Shown here: positions 25,495 through 33,521 of the stretch, piece by piece
How the letters are laid out: every line of letters begins with the position of its first letter
How positions within the stretch are numbered: the first letter of the stretch is position 1
Source: Streptomyces albiflavescens
GTDB lineage: Bacteria; Actinomycetota; Actinomycetes; Streptomycetales; Streptomycetaceae
Assembly (NCBI RefSeq): GCF_014645835.1
Contig: NZ_BMMM01000026.1
Location: 62,001 to 126,000, forward strand
DNA length: 64,000 nucleotides
Direction of reading: 5' to 3'
The notes under the pieces: generated by a model
Database searches by the model: none
The model's input: only the letters and a program-made list of their open reading frames with translations
Told to the model about the DNA's origin: nothing
Position numbers and translations under genes: made by a program

Positions 25495-26219
25495 GCGGTT
25501 CCACTCGCTGACGGAGATGAGTTGTCCAGGATCGCGGCCTCGTCGTATCGCCAGCAGTCGTGCTCTAGACCGTCGGCCGGCTGAGATGTCATGAGGTGCT
25601 CTTGGGTGTCGCGCACATACACCGGCTGTCGGTTTCCCTTGACCACGGTGAATAGCGGATGGATCTCAGCTGCGGCCAGGTTGGCCGACAGAGATGGATC
25701 CTCCCACATCGTGTTCAACACGTAGGCCAAGTGCCGGAGCAGCAGTTGAGTCGAGTCAGGGGTGAAGGCCACGGTACGCGCGAGCTGCGCTGCGCCATGC
25801 CCTGCAAAGTTCCTCAGCTTCGCGTACTGCGCTGCGGAGTGCGGCAAGGGCCTGGCCTGCGGATCAGCGTGACCCTCCAGGTACCTCACACCCGTCCGAA
25901 GGACTTCGGTGCTGCCGTCTGTTCCACGCTTGCCGCTGACGATCCGGCCGAGTAGTTCGGTGGCATCGAGGGCGAGGAAGAGCGACCCTAGGTGGTAGTT
26001 GTGCTCGAAGTTGAGCCCAGAGGCCTGCATGAACTCGCGCATGACACCGCAGACGTACGAGGCCTTGCACACGTATGGGTCGAGCCCGGCGATCTGTGCG
26101 GCATCGTCCCACCGCGGTGTGTCGTGGGTGAGCTGGACAGCGTGCTGAGCAAGGAGGGGACGGTAGTCCATGACTCCATGGTCCGGCCGAGTTTGGGCTT
26201 GGGCAACCTCTTCACCCAC
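25491..26219 (-). CDS. Uncharacterised helical protein with HEPN-like R-x4-H motif
   Basis: A 242-residue, mostly helical protein, first gene of a two-gene operon with 24163-25494. It contains YHLGSLFLALDATELLGRIV, then QYAKLRNFAGHG with R136-N137-x3-H141, the spacing of HEPN active sites (R-N-x3-H). A long helix (LLLRHLAYVLNTMW) follows, as in HEPN folds. GTG 26217-26219 gives the longest form; ATG 16 codons later has only a close GGAG and may be the true start. Two overlapping genes each with such a motif suggest a heteromeric complex or toxin/inhibitor pair. This assignment rests on one motif and predicted helices. Confidence 0.45.
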   Translation of the reverse strand: MGEEVAQAQTRPDHGVMDYRPLLAQHAVQLTHDTPRWDDAAQIAGLDPYVCKASYVCGVMREFMQASGLNFEHNYHLGSLFLALDATELLGRIVSGKRGTDGSTEVLRTGVRYLEGHADPQARPLPHSAAQYAKLRNFAGHGAAQLARTVAFTPDSTQLLLRHLAYVLNTMWEDPSLSANLAAAEIHPLFTVVKGNRQPVYVRDTQEHLMTSQPADGLEHDCWRYDEAAILDNSSPSASGTA

Positions 26220-26482
26220 TGAGCGGCGTCAAAACCCGATCACTACCAAGCGCCAGCAGGTGGGTCACGTCGGAGCAATGCTGGGCGTGATCCATCCCTG
26301 CCACCTGCCTCGCCGCCAGCCAGGCGGCCTTGACACCACGCCCGGCTGCCGACAGGTGTCAACTGCCCCACACCGCTGCTGGCCGGCACTGAAGCTTTGC
26401 CGCTTTTCGGATTCGGCTGCGGGCAAATGCTGTCTGCAGAAATCTTCGGGACAGATCAGCTCAGCCCCTGTCACGCTTAGCC

Positions 26483-27610
26483 ATGGCGACGGCATGGAGT
26501 TCATGGAGTTGGGACTGGCGCAGACTGGACTGCCTCGCCGGTTGCGGCGAGCTCGTCAAGCGCGCCCGCGGCTCATGGGTGGAGATCGGCGGCACGCGCT
26601 CTGGGAGCTGGTTGATCGGAACACGCGTCGACGTAGGACGCATGTTCTCGGATCCCCTTCCACCACCGAATGACGAACCGCTCTATATGTTGGGGGCAGC
26701 TCACCGCGCTTGCCTCGGAACGGCTGTCCAACTCCTCCGCGCGGGCAGAGCCCAACTGGCCGACATCCTGACCACGATGGATATCGACACGAGTCTCGAA
26801 GGCCAGGCCCACACGAACTGGATGGCCCCTCCACCAGGCCGTTGCCCCTTCTGCCAGGACCCACACGCCCAGCCCACCGACGAGGACATCTACCCCAAGT
26901 GGCTCGTGCGCGAGATGGAGCGCCACGGCGTACGGAGCTCGGATCCCCATCGGCGGCGTATCAACTGGCCGACAACACCTGTCTGCCAGCACTGCAACAA
27001 CACATGGATGTCAACGCTGGAGAACGACGTCAAGGACATCCTTGTCCCGATGTTCTTCCACGTGAGATCGCTGGACGAGCACACCCAAGGCCGACTCGCC
27101 CTGTGGGCCGCCAAGATGGCCATCCTCTTCGATGCGATAGGCAGCAACATCGTTCCTCACGGCGCCGGGCAGGGCTTGGAGATCTTCCGCCAACCTCATC
27201 ACGGGATGCGGGTCTGGATCGCCGCCTACCACGACGTGAACCCGCTGACTGTGGTGTCGCGCCCGATCTACATGCCAGGGAACGATTCAAGTGACGGCTT
27301 CCTCGGCCTGTGCGTCACCTTCTCGGTGGTCAAGGTTGCGTTCCAGGTGCTTATCCCTTTCCACGAAGGGGACCTCGCTCCCCTAGAGGACTTTCACGGT
27401 TCTGCCGTGCCGATTTGGCCACCGGTCAATCCCATACTCGACTGGCCACCGCGATACCGGTTCGACGCCACCTCCATCCAGGCACTCGCCGCGAGGATCA
27501 ACGACAACCGCGAGAACCTGACGATCGAGGTAGACCTCGACGCAGCACAACGCGTGAGGCAAGCACCCCCCGAAAGCGGATCCACCAGCGAGTCACAGCG
27601 GACGGAATGA
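26483..27610 (+). CDS. HNH-like zinc-binding protein of a common actinobacterial family
   Basis: A 375-residue protein. The N-terminal part has a first Cys pair (C17, C21) and GSWLIGTRVDVGRMFSDP. The centre has CPFCQ (C121, C124), EDIYPKWL and VCQHCNNTWMSTLE (C168, C171), a layout like HNH proteins of the C-x2-C ... E-H-x-x-P-x-W ... C-x2-C-N-N-x-W-M type. The expected catalytic His is Asp (D135), so it may bind zinc without cutting DNA. A beta-rich C-terminal part (MRVWIAAYHDVNPLTVVSR) follows. It is the last gene before rnpB. I cannot assign a pathway; DNA or RNA binding is the likeliest role. Confidence 0.5.
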   Translation: MATAWSSWSWDWRRLDCLAGCGELVKRARGSWVEIGGTRSGSWLIGTRVDVGRMFSDPLPPPNDEPLYMLGAAHRACLGTAVQLLRAGRAQLADILTTMDIDTSLEGQAHTNWMAPPPGRCPFCQDPHAQPTDEDIYPKWLVREMERHGVRSSDPHRRRINWPTTPVCQHCNNTWMSTLENDVKDILVPMFFHVRSLDEHTQGRLALWAAKMAILFDAIGSNIVPHGAGQGLEIFRQPHHGMRVWIAAYHDVNPLTVVSRPIYMPGNDSSDGFLGLCVTFSVVKVAFQVLIPFHEGDLAPLEDFHGSAVPIWPPVNPILDWPPRYRFDATSIQALAARINDNRENLTIEVDLDAAQRVRQAPPESGSTSESQRTE

Positions 27611-27883
27611 CCTGCGCCCAGTCCCGCCAGCAGGGAGACACACCGGACGATACTTTCGAAGACGTCCGAAGCGTCCCAACTCGCTGGCCACTGGCTTGGG
27701 GCCGCATCCTGCACCCGACAGGTGCCCCATATGCCCCGCACACCCCATATCAGTAGGACAGGATGGACGATACGAGCCATCTCCGCGCCGTCACCCACCC
27801 ACACAGCCTGGATTCGACCCAGATTCGCCCCGGTCAGTTTGTTCAACGAGCAAACATGCGCCTTGACCTGCGGAAATACGGAG
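27611..27883. other. Interval next to the 3' end of rnpB, possible element edge
   Basis: No gene is visible. A hairpin-capable repeat, GTTTG at 27837-27841 and CAAAC at 27851-27855, lies 30 bp from the RNase P RNA end and could be its terminator or an integrase arm site. The switch from accessory genes to core genes happens here. Confidence 0.4.
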
Positions 27884-28300
27884 CGGCAGACGAGTCGGGC
27901 TGTACGCCGGGTTCTGTCGCCCGGTCGCCTCGCGGCGGCCGGGGAGACGGCCATCCATCTAGGACCGGCGTTGCCGTCGGCCTCGTGCGGTCTACCCGCG
28001 GACTCGGGCGGGCAGCCCTCGAACGTCCGCGCAGAGCCGCCTTTTACAGCGGCTCCTCTTGACCTTGCTCCGGGTGGGGTTTACCTAGCCGCCTGAGTCA
28101 CCTCAGGCGCTGGTGGTCTCTTACACCACCGTTTCACCCTTACCGAGGGCCGAAGCTCCCGGCGGTTTGCTTTCTGTGGCACTGTCCCGCGGGTTACCCC
28201 GGGTGGCCGTTAGCCACCACCCTGCCCTGTGGAGCCCGGACGTTCCTCGGGGAGGTCCACAAGAACCTCCACGCGGCCGTCCGCCCGGCTCGTCTGCCGT
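27884..28300 (-). ncRNA. rnpB: RNase P RNA (class A)
   Basis: The catalytic RNA of RNase P, which removes tRNA 5' leaders, is read on the minus strand. The closing P1 helix is visible: GGCAGACGAGCCGGGC at the 5' end (28298-28283) pairs with GCCCGACTCGTCTGCC at the 3' end (27900-27885) with one G-U pair. Conserved core segments are present, including GAGGAACGTCCGGGCTCC, ACAGAAAGCA, GGTAAGGGTGAAA, GTAAACCCC and AGATGGATGGCC near the 3' end. Length of about 416 nt fits actinobacterial class A RNAs. The 5' 90 nt overlap the open frame of the upstream EamA gene on the same strand. Confidence 0.95.
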
Positions 28301-29190
28301 GTCGACCATGGTACCGGGCGGGCGGGGCGCCGAGGACCGGCAGTCGCCGTGGCCAGGACCGAGCCCGCCAGGATGAGGGTGAAGGCTGCGAGGGTGCCGG
28401 GGGTCAGGGTTTCGTTGAGGAAGACGGCTCCCGCCGCCACCGCTACCGCCGGGTTGACGTACGTGATCACCGTCGCCCTCGTGGGGCCCGCCTCCTTGAT
28501 CAGTTCCAGGAAGGCCACGAAGGCGACCGCGGTGCAGATGACGCCCAGGCCGGCAAGGGCGGACAGGACCTCGGCGGACGGCACCTCCGCAGGCCAGGTG
28601 GCCGCCGCCGCGGGGGCGTAGACCAGCGCCGCCAGGGCCAGGCACGGGGCCGTGAGGTGGAGCGACGGTACGTCCTTGAGGTGGCGGGCGGCTATCACGG
28701 GTGCCGTCGCGTAGCCGACGACCGTCAGCAGTACCTCGGCCAGCGAGCGGGCGTCGCCGCCGGTCAGGTGCGGGACGGTGAGGACCGCGACGCCGGACAG
28801 GCCCAGGGCCAGGCCTGTCATGCGGCGGGCGCCGAGTCGTTCCGTGTCGCCGAAGAGGCGGGCCGCGGCGACACCGACGATCGGCACGCCCGCGATCAGC
28901 AGGCCCGCGGTGGAGCTGGAAAGGTGGCGTTCGGCGTCCGTGAGAGTCCACCAGGGGACCATGATCTCGATGCACGCGAAGGCCAGCATCGGGCGCCAGT
29001 GGGTTCGTACGGTTCGGGTCAGGCCGCCCTGGCGTATCGCGAACGGGAGCAGCAGCGCGGCGCCTACCGCGCAGCGTGTGAACACCACCATGGACGGGGA
29101 CACGCCATCCACCGCCACCTTGATCATCAGGTAGGGGATGCCCCAGACCACTCCCATCAGGGAGAACAGGAACCAGCCACGTGCAGTCAT
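28210..29190 (-). CDS. EamA/DMT-family transporter
   Basis: A 326-residue membrane protein with about ten hydrophobic helices in two EamA repeats (WFLFSLMGVVWGIPYLMIKV at the start; second repeat with GPTRATVITYVNPAVAV and FLNETLTPGTLAAF). The family exports amino acids, metabolites or drugs. It lies 49 bp downstream of an AraC-type regulator on the same strand, which probably controls it. The last 30 residues after the final helix have unusual composition and are encoded inside rnpB, so the true functional end is near 28300 even though the stop lies at 28210. Confidence 0.85.
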   Translation of the reverse strand: MTARGWFLFSLMGVVWGIPYLMIKVAVDGVSPSMVVFTRCAVGAALLLPFAIRQGGLTRTVRTHWRPMLAFACIEIMVPWWTLTDAERHLSSSTAGLLIAGVPIVGVAAARLFGDTERLGARRMTGLALGLSGVAVLTVPHLTGGDARSLAEVLLTVVGYATAPVIAARHLKDVPSLHLTAPCLALAALVYAPAAAATWPAEVPSAEVLSALAGLGVICTAVAFVAFLELIKEAGPTRATVITYVNPAVAVAAGAVFLNETLTPGTLAAFTLILAGSVLATATAGPRRPARPVPWSTRQTSRADGRVEVLVDLPEERPGSTGQGGG

Positions 29191-29239
29191 GCGGGCAGTT
29201 TCGGCCGCCTCGACGTGCGGCGTCTTGAACGCTGTTGCG

Positions 29240-30067
29240 CTACGGCGACGGGAACACGCTCGCGCGGTACGCCGCCGGGGTCACCCCCAGCACCCGCCGG
29301 AACCAGCGCGTCAGGTGTGCCTGGTCCGCGAAGCCCACGAGCGAGGCCACCTCCGCCGGCCGCAGCCCGGACTCCAGCAGCCCCCGGGCCCGGTTCACCC
29401 GGTGCTGGGCCAGCCAGGCGTACGGCGGTATCCCCATCGTCGTACGGAAGGCGCGCAGGAGCTGGTAGCGGGACAAGCCCAGGTCCGTGGCGAGGGAGGC
29501 GAGGGAAGGGGGTGCCTGGAGTTCGTCGGCCAGGCGGTCGCGTACGGCGTGGGCTATGTGGGCCGCTCCCGGGACCGTGTCGCACGCCGGGCGAGCCGTG
29601 GAGTGGCGCCGGGCCAGGGCCGTGAACAGCCACGGGAGGCGGGACTCGGCCTCCAACGGGTCGGGGCAGACGCTGAGTTCGGTGTGCGCGGTGCGCAGCG
29701 CGGCCGCCAGCTCGGGGTCGTCGAGGAGGGGGTCGCGGAAGTGCGGGAGGCCGCCGAGGGTGCCCTCGGTGAGGAGGGAGGGCTCGGCGTAGAGGGCGCG
29801 GTAGGCGTAGCCGTCGGTGGCGTTGCCCGGGCCGCCCGTGTGCATCTCGCCGGGGGCCAGGACGACGATGGAGCCCGGGCCGGTGCGGATGTGACCGCCG
29901 CGGTAGTCAATGACCTCGGAGCCGCCGACGCAGACGCCGATGGTGAACTCGTCGTGGGCGTGCGGCGCATAGCGGAACGTGTCGAAGCGGGCGGTCAGCA
30001 GGTCCAGGGGCCGGCCGTCGCGGCCGAGAGTGGCCCGGGTCCAGCGGGCCTCTTCGCGTACGGTCAC
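29240..30067 (-). CDS. AraC-family transcriptional regulator
   Basis: This 275-residue protein has an N-terminal cupin-like sensor (HAHDEFTIGVCVGG, VLAPGEMHTG) and a C-terminal double helix-turn-helix (SLASLATDLGLSRYQLLRAF, PAEVASLVGFADQAHLTRWF, then GVTPAAYR). The upstream position next to the EamA exporter suggests it activates that gene in response to a small molecule. Confidence 0.9.
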   Translation of the reverse strand: MTVREEARWTRATLGRDGRPLDLLTARFDTFRYAPHAHDEFTIGVCVGGSEVIDYRGGHIRTGPGSIVVLAPGEMHTGGPGNATDGYAYRALYAEPSLLTEGTLGGLPHFRDPLLDDPELAAALRTAHTELSVCPDPLEAESRLPWLFTALARRHSTARPACDTVPGAAHIAHAVRDRLADELQAPPSLASLATDLGLSRYQLLRAFRTTMGIPPYAWLAQHRVNRARGLLESGLRPAEVASLVGFADQAHLTRWFRRVLGVTPAAYRASVFPSP

Positions 30068-30097
30068 GGTCCTTGTCCCCCGGTTCCTCCAGTCCTC

Positions 30098-30625
30098 TCA
30101 GTGCAACGCCCGTGTCCCCCGTTTCCATGCCGCGTCCAGGTCCGCGTCGTCCGGAAATCGCCCGTGGATCTCCAGGATCACCATTCCATGGGCGAATGCC
30201 CAGGTCGCGCGGGCCAGGTCCAGATCGCCTCCGCACGCTCGCATCAGCGGTGCGGCGGCCCGGTCCTCCAGGCCCGCCGGGAGGGACGCGCGCGGCAGGG
30301 GGCGTTCGGTGGCCAGGCAGTAGAGGTGCGGGTGGGCGAGGGCGTACGCGCGGTACGCCTCGGCCAGCGCGGGAAGCGAGCCGGGCTCGCGCGCCTCGGC
30401 GGCCTCCATGGCCTCGGCGGACTCGGCGAGCATCTGCGCGATCAGCTCGACCTCCACCGCCTGCTTGTCGGGGAAGTGCTTGTAGAGGGACGGGGCCTTG
30501 ATGCCGAGGTGGTCGGCGAGGGCCCGCATGGTGAGCGCGGCGGGGCCGGACTCCTCCAGGAGCGTCCGGGCGGCCTCCACGATCTCCTGAGACCGTGCGG
30601 ACCGTGCGGTCAGTCGTTCAGCCAC
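30098..30625 (-). CDS. TetR-family repressor
   Basis: A 175-residue regulator with a clear TetR helix-turn-helix (IVEAARTLLEESGPAALTMR, then ADHLGIKAPSLYKHFPDKQA) and a helical ligand-binding part (TetR_C_33-like). It overlaps the end of the DUF4260 gene by 8 bp, so both form one transcript. Twin palindromes in the promoter of this operon (31062-31108) are the probable autoregulatory operators. Confidence 0.9.
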   Translation of the reverse strand: MAERLTARSARSQEIVEAARTLLEESGPAALTMRALADHLGIKAPSLYKHFPDKQAVEVELIAQMLAESAEAMEAAEAREPGSLPALAEAYRAYALAHPHLYCLATERPLPRASLPAGLEDRAAAPLMRACGGDLDLARATWAFAHGMVILEIHGRFPDDADLDAAWKRGTRALH

Positions 30626-31031
30626 GCTGGAAACCCTCCTTCGTCCGCAGTCCGTATCCGAAGGCGCGATCGTACGAGATGTGGGCGAGCCAGCCGCACA
30701 GGGCCGCGAACGCGGGGGCCCAGGTCACGGGCCCGATCGCGTAGAGCCCCACGAGAGCGAGCGGGACGAGGGCCCGGTGCAGCGCGTTGTAGTACGGCAC
30801 CGCGCGGGGCGGCAGCTGCCCCTTCGCCATACGCGGCGCGTCGTCGAGGGCCACCAGGAAGGTCAGGTCCGGGACGACGAAGAACGCGAGGGCGAGTGTG
30901 CCCGCGAGCCAGCCGTGGTTCACGGCTTCGAGAACCGCGAACGCCGACCAGAACAGGGCCGAGGCCAGCCAGGCGGTCCGGCGAATCACGGCGAGGGTGG
31001 AGCGGGACGGGCCGGCGGTGACCGTGCTCAT
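30618..31031 (-). CDS. DUF4260 family membrane protein
   Basis: A 137-residue protein with four predicted helices and the family signatures FFVVPDLTFLVAL, PYYNALHRALVPLAL and AHISYDRAFGYGLRTKEGF. Biochemical function is unknown. It is the first gene of an operon with a TetR repressor that likely controls its level, which suggests inducible expression. Confidence 0.8.
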   Translation of the reverse strand: MSTVTAGPSRSTLAVIRRTAWLASALFWSAFAVLEAVNHGWLAGTLALAFFVVPDLTFLVALDDAPRMAKGQLPPRAVPYYNALHRALVPLALVGLYAIGPVTWAPAFAALCGWLAHISYDRAFGYGLRTKEGFQRG

Positions 31032-31061
31032 GACTGCCTCCTAGGGGTCTCCCGACGTCAA

Positions 31062-31108
31062 GCTAACGCCGTTAGCCAGACTCTATGGCTAACGGCGTTA
31101 GCCGTCAA
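31062..31108 (-). promoter_or_regulatory. Promoter with two palindromic TetR operators
   Basis: On the minus strand, TTGACG (31108-31103) and TAGAGT (31085-31080) are separated by exactly 17 bp. The spacer is filled by a perfect palindrome, GGCTAACGGCGTTAGCC (31087-31103). A second copy, GCTAACGCCGTTAGC (31062-31076), covers the expected transcription start. Centres are 26 bp apart. Occupancy by the TetR protein encoded in the same operon would block RNA polymerase. Confidence 0.8.
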
Positions 31109-31284
31109 GGAATCGACGACACCACCCGCTCCAGCCCGTCGAAGGCGGTGCACACGCTGGGTCGGCCGGGGATCCGGAGGACGCGCTCGTCGAGGCCCTG
31201 GGGCGATGGTTCGGGGAGCCTGCCGGCGCTTGACCCGGGCGCGGCCGGGGTTCGGCACCGGTCGGGGTGGGTCAGCGAGGGCGT

Positions 31285-31863
31285 TCAGAGGAAGTCTGTC
31301 GTGTCCAGATCGAAGGCGAACGGCTCCGGGAGGGCGAGTGACTTGCCGAAGGGGAGCATGCAGACCTGCCGGTAGTCGTCCTTCTCGGGGTCACTGAAGA
31401 GCGTCAGTGATGAGGCGTCGCGGTCGATGAGCAGGTAGAGCGGGATGCCGCCGCGCGCGTAGCAGCGGCGCTTGGCCTCTCGGTCGGCCCCCGGCTTGGT
31501 GAACGTGACCTCAAGGACCATGGCAACACCGTCACAGGGCATCCAGGAGTCGGCGCCCCGATAGAGACGCAGCTCCAGAGGGGCGAAAGTGCCGTCCGGG
31601 ATCGCGTGGTTCTTCGGGCAGGCGCCCCCGCTCTTCAGTTTCAGGCCCTTGTTCCCAGAGAATTGCATGTCGGTCGCGGACCGCCTGATCACCTGGTTCA
31701 CGATCAGGCCGATGTAGTCCTCGTGGTCCCCGTCCGGCGGCGGCGTCACGACGATCTCCCCCTCGATCAGTTCCGCCCGGAAACCCTCCGGGGTGTCCAA
31801 GGCGAGAAAGCCCTCCAGCAGGACCTCCGCCTGCGTGAGCGGCTCGTGTGCCATGGCAGTCAT
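31285..31863 (-). CDS. Uma2-family (DUF820) PD-(D/E)xK nuclease-like protein
   Basis: Start chosen at ATG 31863, preceded by GGAGGGG at good spacing; 192 residues. Family features include RAELIEGEIVVTPPPDGDHE, IPDGTFAPLELR (P-D), VAMVLEVTFTKPG (E-V) and KRRCYARGGIPLYLLID. The fold is restriction-endonuclease-like, but cellular function is unknown. These genes are very numerous in Streptomyces and cyanobacteria. It seems monocistronic. Confidence 0.85.
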   Translation of the reverse strand: MTAMAHEPLTQAEVLLEGFLALDTPEGFRAELIEGEIVVTPPPDGDHEDYIGLIVNQVIRRSATDMQFSGNKGLKLKSGGACPKNHAIPDGTFAPLELRLYRGADSWMPCDGVAMVLEVTFTKPGADREAKRRCYARGGIPLYLLIDRDASSLTLFSDPEKDDYRQVCMLPFGKSLALPEPFAFDLDTTDFL

Positions 31864-31991
31864 GTCACGCCCCTCCTTCGGTCGATCGCCAGACTGGGAC
31901 ATCGGGGGATCACCCGTCCATGAGATCGGGGACTGTTCCCTCGATCGTGGCGCACGATCAAAAGCGCCGTCAGGGTTGGCCCGCCGGGCAC

Positions 31992-33425
31992 TCACGCGGG
32001 CGCGAACAGCACCTTCGCCGTTCCCGGGTCGGCCTGCATGAGCCGGACGCGGAGCCGCTCGCCCAGCGGCAGTCCCGTCGTGCCGCCCGCGACGCGCGCG
32101 AAGACCGCCGGGGACTCCAACTGCACGGTGCCGACGGTGGGTTCGTGCTCCTCCACGTCGACCACGCAGCCCTCGAAGATGTCGCCCACCCGGTCCTTGA
32201 GCAGCGCGGCCTCCACGATGTCCACGCACTCGCGCTCGACGGTGCCCGCGCGCCGGGCGCCGTCGGCCATCTGCCCGGGGAGGTCGTCGAGGGCCGCGAG
32301 AACCCACTCGGGGGGCGGCTGATCCGCGGCCGCCGCGAGGCAGAGCTCCGAGGCGTAGCGGTCGACGAGGCGGCGCAGGGGGGCCGTGCAGTGGGCGTAG
32401 GGCGCGGCCACGGCGGCGTGCAGGGTGACCTCCGGAAGGACGCCGTCCCGGAACACCGTGTAGCCCGCGCCGCGCAGCAGCGTCGTGCACTCCTGGAGGA
32501 AGGCCGCGTGGTGCGGCCAGTGCGGGTCGAGGGAGCGGATGAGCTCCGCGTACGAGACATGGTGCGGCCAGTCGATGCGGAGGGCCTGTGCCGTGCGGCG
32601 GAGCCGGCCCACCGCACCGTCCGGGGCGGCGGGCAGCGTACGCAGGACCCCCGTGCCGTGCGAGAGCATCAGCTCGGCCGCCGCCATCCCGGTGAGCAGG
32701 GAGAGCTGCGCGTTCCAGCCCTCGGCGGCAAGCGGGGCGCGGTAGACGAGTTCGTACGTCCCGTCCTCGTCGCGGATTTCCTGCTCGGGGACGTTCAGCG
32801 AGATGCCGCCGCGCTCGACCTCCAGTCGCTCACGGGCCTCCCCGATGTCCTTGAGGAGGGCCAGCGGCTCCTCGGCCGTCCCCTCTCCGATCTGCTTCTG
32901 CACGTGCGTGTAGTCGAGCTTGGCGCGGCTGCGTACGAGGGCACGGCGTACGTCGGTCGCCTCGGTACGGCCGTCCGAGTCGAGGTCGAGCGTCCACAGC
33001 ACGGCCGGGCAGGTCTGGTCCGGGAGCAGACTGGCGACCCCTTCGGACAGCTGGGTCGGGTGCAGCGGGACCTTCTCGTCCGGGAAGTAGAGGGTCATGA
33101 CGCGGCGGTGGGCCTCGGCGTCCAGGGCGCCGCCCGGTGCGACGAAGGCGGCGACGTCGGCGATGGCGTACTGGACGCGATAGCCGCCCTTCTCGCGGCG
33201 CGCGAGGTGCATCGCCTGGTCGAGGTCGGTGGACGTCCGGGGGTCGATGGTGAAGAGGGGGATGTCCGTCGCGTCGTAGGAGGGCAGACGGGGTGGCCGG
33301 GCGGCCTCGGCGAGGACGTCGGGCGGGAAGCTCTCCGACACCCCCAGCTCGGTCCGCAGCGCGCGGAGGGCTGCTCGCAGGGGAGCCTCCGGTGCACCGG
33401 TGACACGGATGTGGCGGCGAGGCAT
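31992..33425 (-). CDS. RNB-domain ribonuclease (RNase II/R family)
   Basis: A 477-residue protein carrying an RNB exonuclease domain: IPLFTIDPRTSTDLDQAMHL contains the conserved Asp cluster, followed by YRVQYAIADVAAFV, VMTLYFPDEKVPLHP, CPAVLWTLDLD and AHCTAPLRRLVDRYA. It lacks full S1 and cold-shock domains, as expected for the short actinobacterial RNB proteins. It should degrade RNA 3' to 5' in the cytoplasm. Confidence 0.9.
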   Translation of the reverse strand: MPRRHIRVTGAPEAPLRAALRALRTELGVSESFPPDVLAEAARPPRLPSYDATDIPLFTIDPRTSTDLDQAMHLARREKGGYRVQYAIADVAAFVAPGGALDAEAHRRVMTLYFPDEKVPLHPTQLSEGVASLLPDQTCPAVLWTLDLDSDGRTEATDVRRALVRSRAKLDYTHVQKQIGEGTAEEPLALLKDIGEARERLEVERGGISLNVPEQEIRDEDGTYELVYRAPLAAEGWNAQLSLLTGMAAAELMLSHGTGVLRTLPAAPDGAVGRLRRTAQALRIDWPHHVSYAELIRSLDPHWPHHAAFLQECTTLLRGAGYTVFRDGVLPEVTLHAAVAAPYAHCTAPLRRLVDRYASELCLAAAADQPPPEWVLAALDDLPGQMADGARRAGTVERECVDIVEAALLKDRVGDIFEGCVVDVEEHEPTVGTVQLESPAVFARVAGGTTGLPLGERLRVRLMQADPGTAKVLFAPA

Positions 33426-33521
33426 ACGGCGAGCGTAGGACGCGCTCCTTCACCCGGCACCCCGAGTGCACCCGGCTGCCCGAGTGCGCTCGGCACTGAA
33501 GTTCGCCGTCCTCGCACGGTG

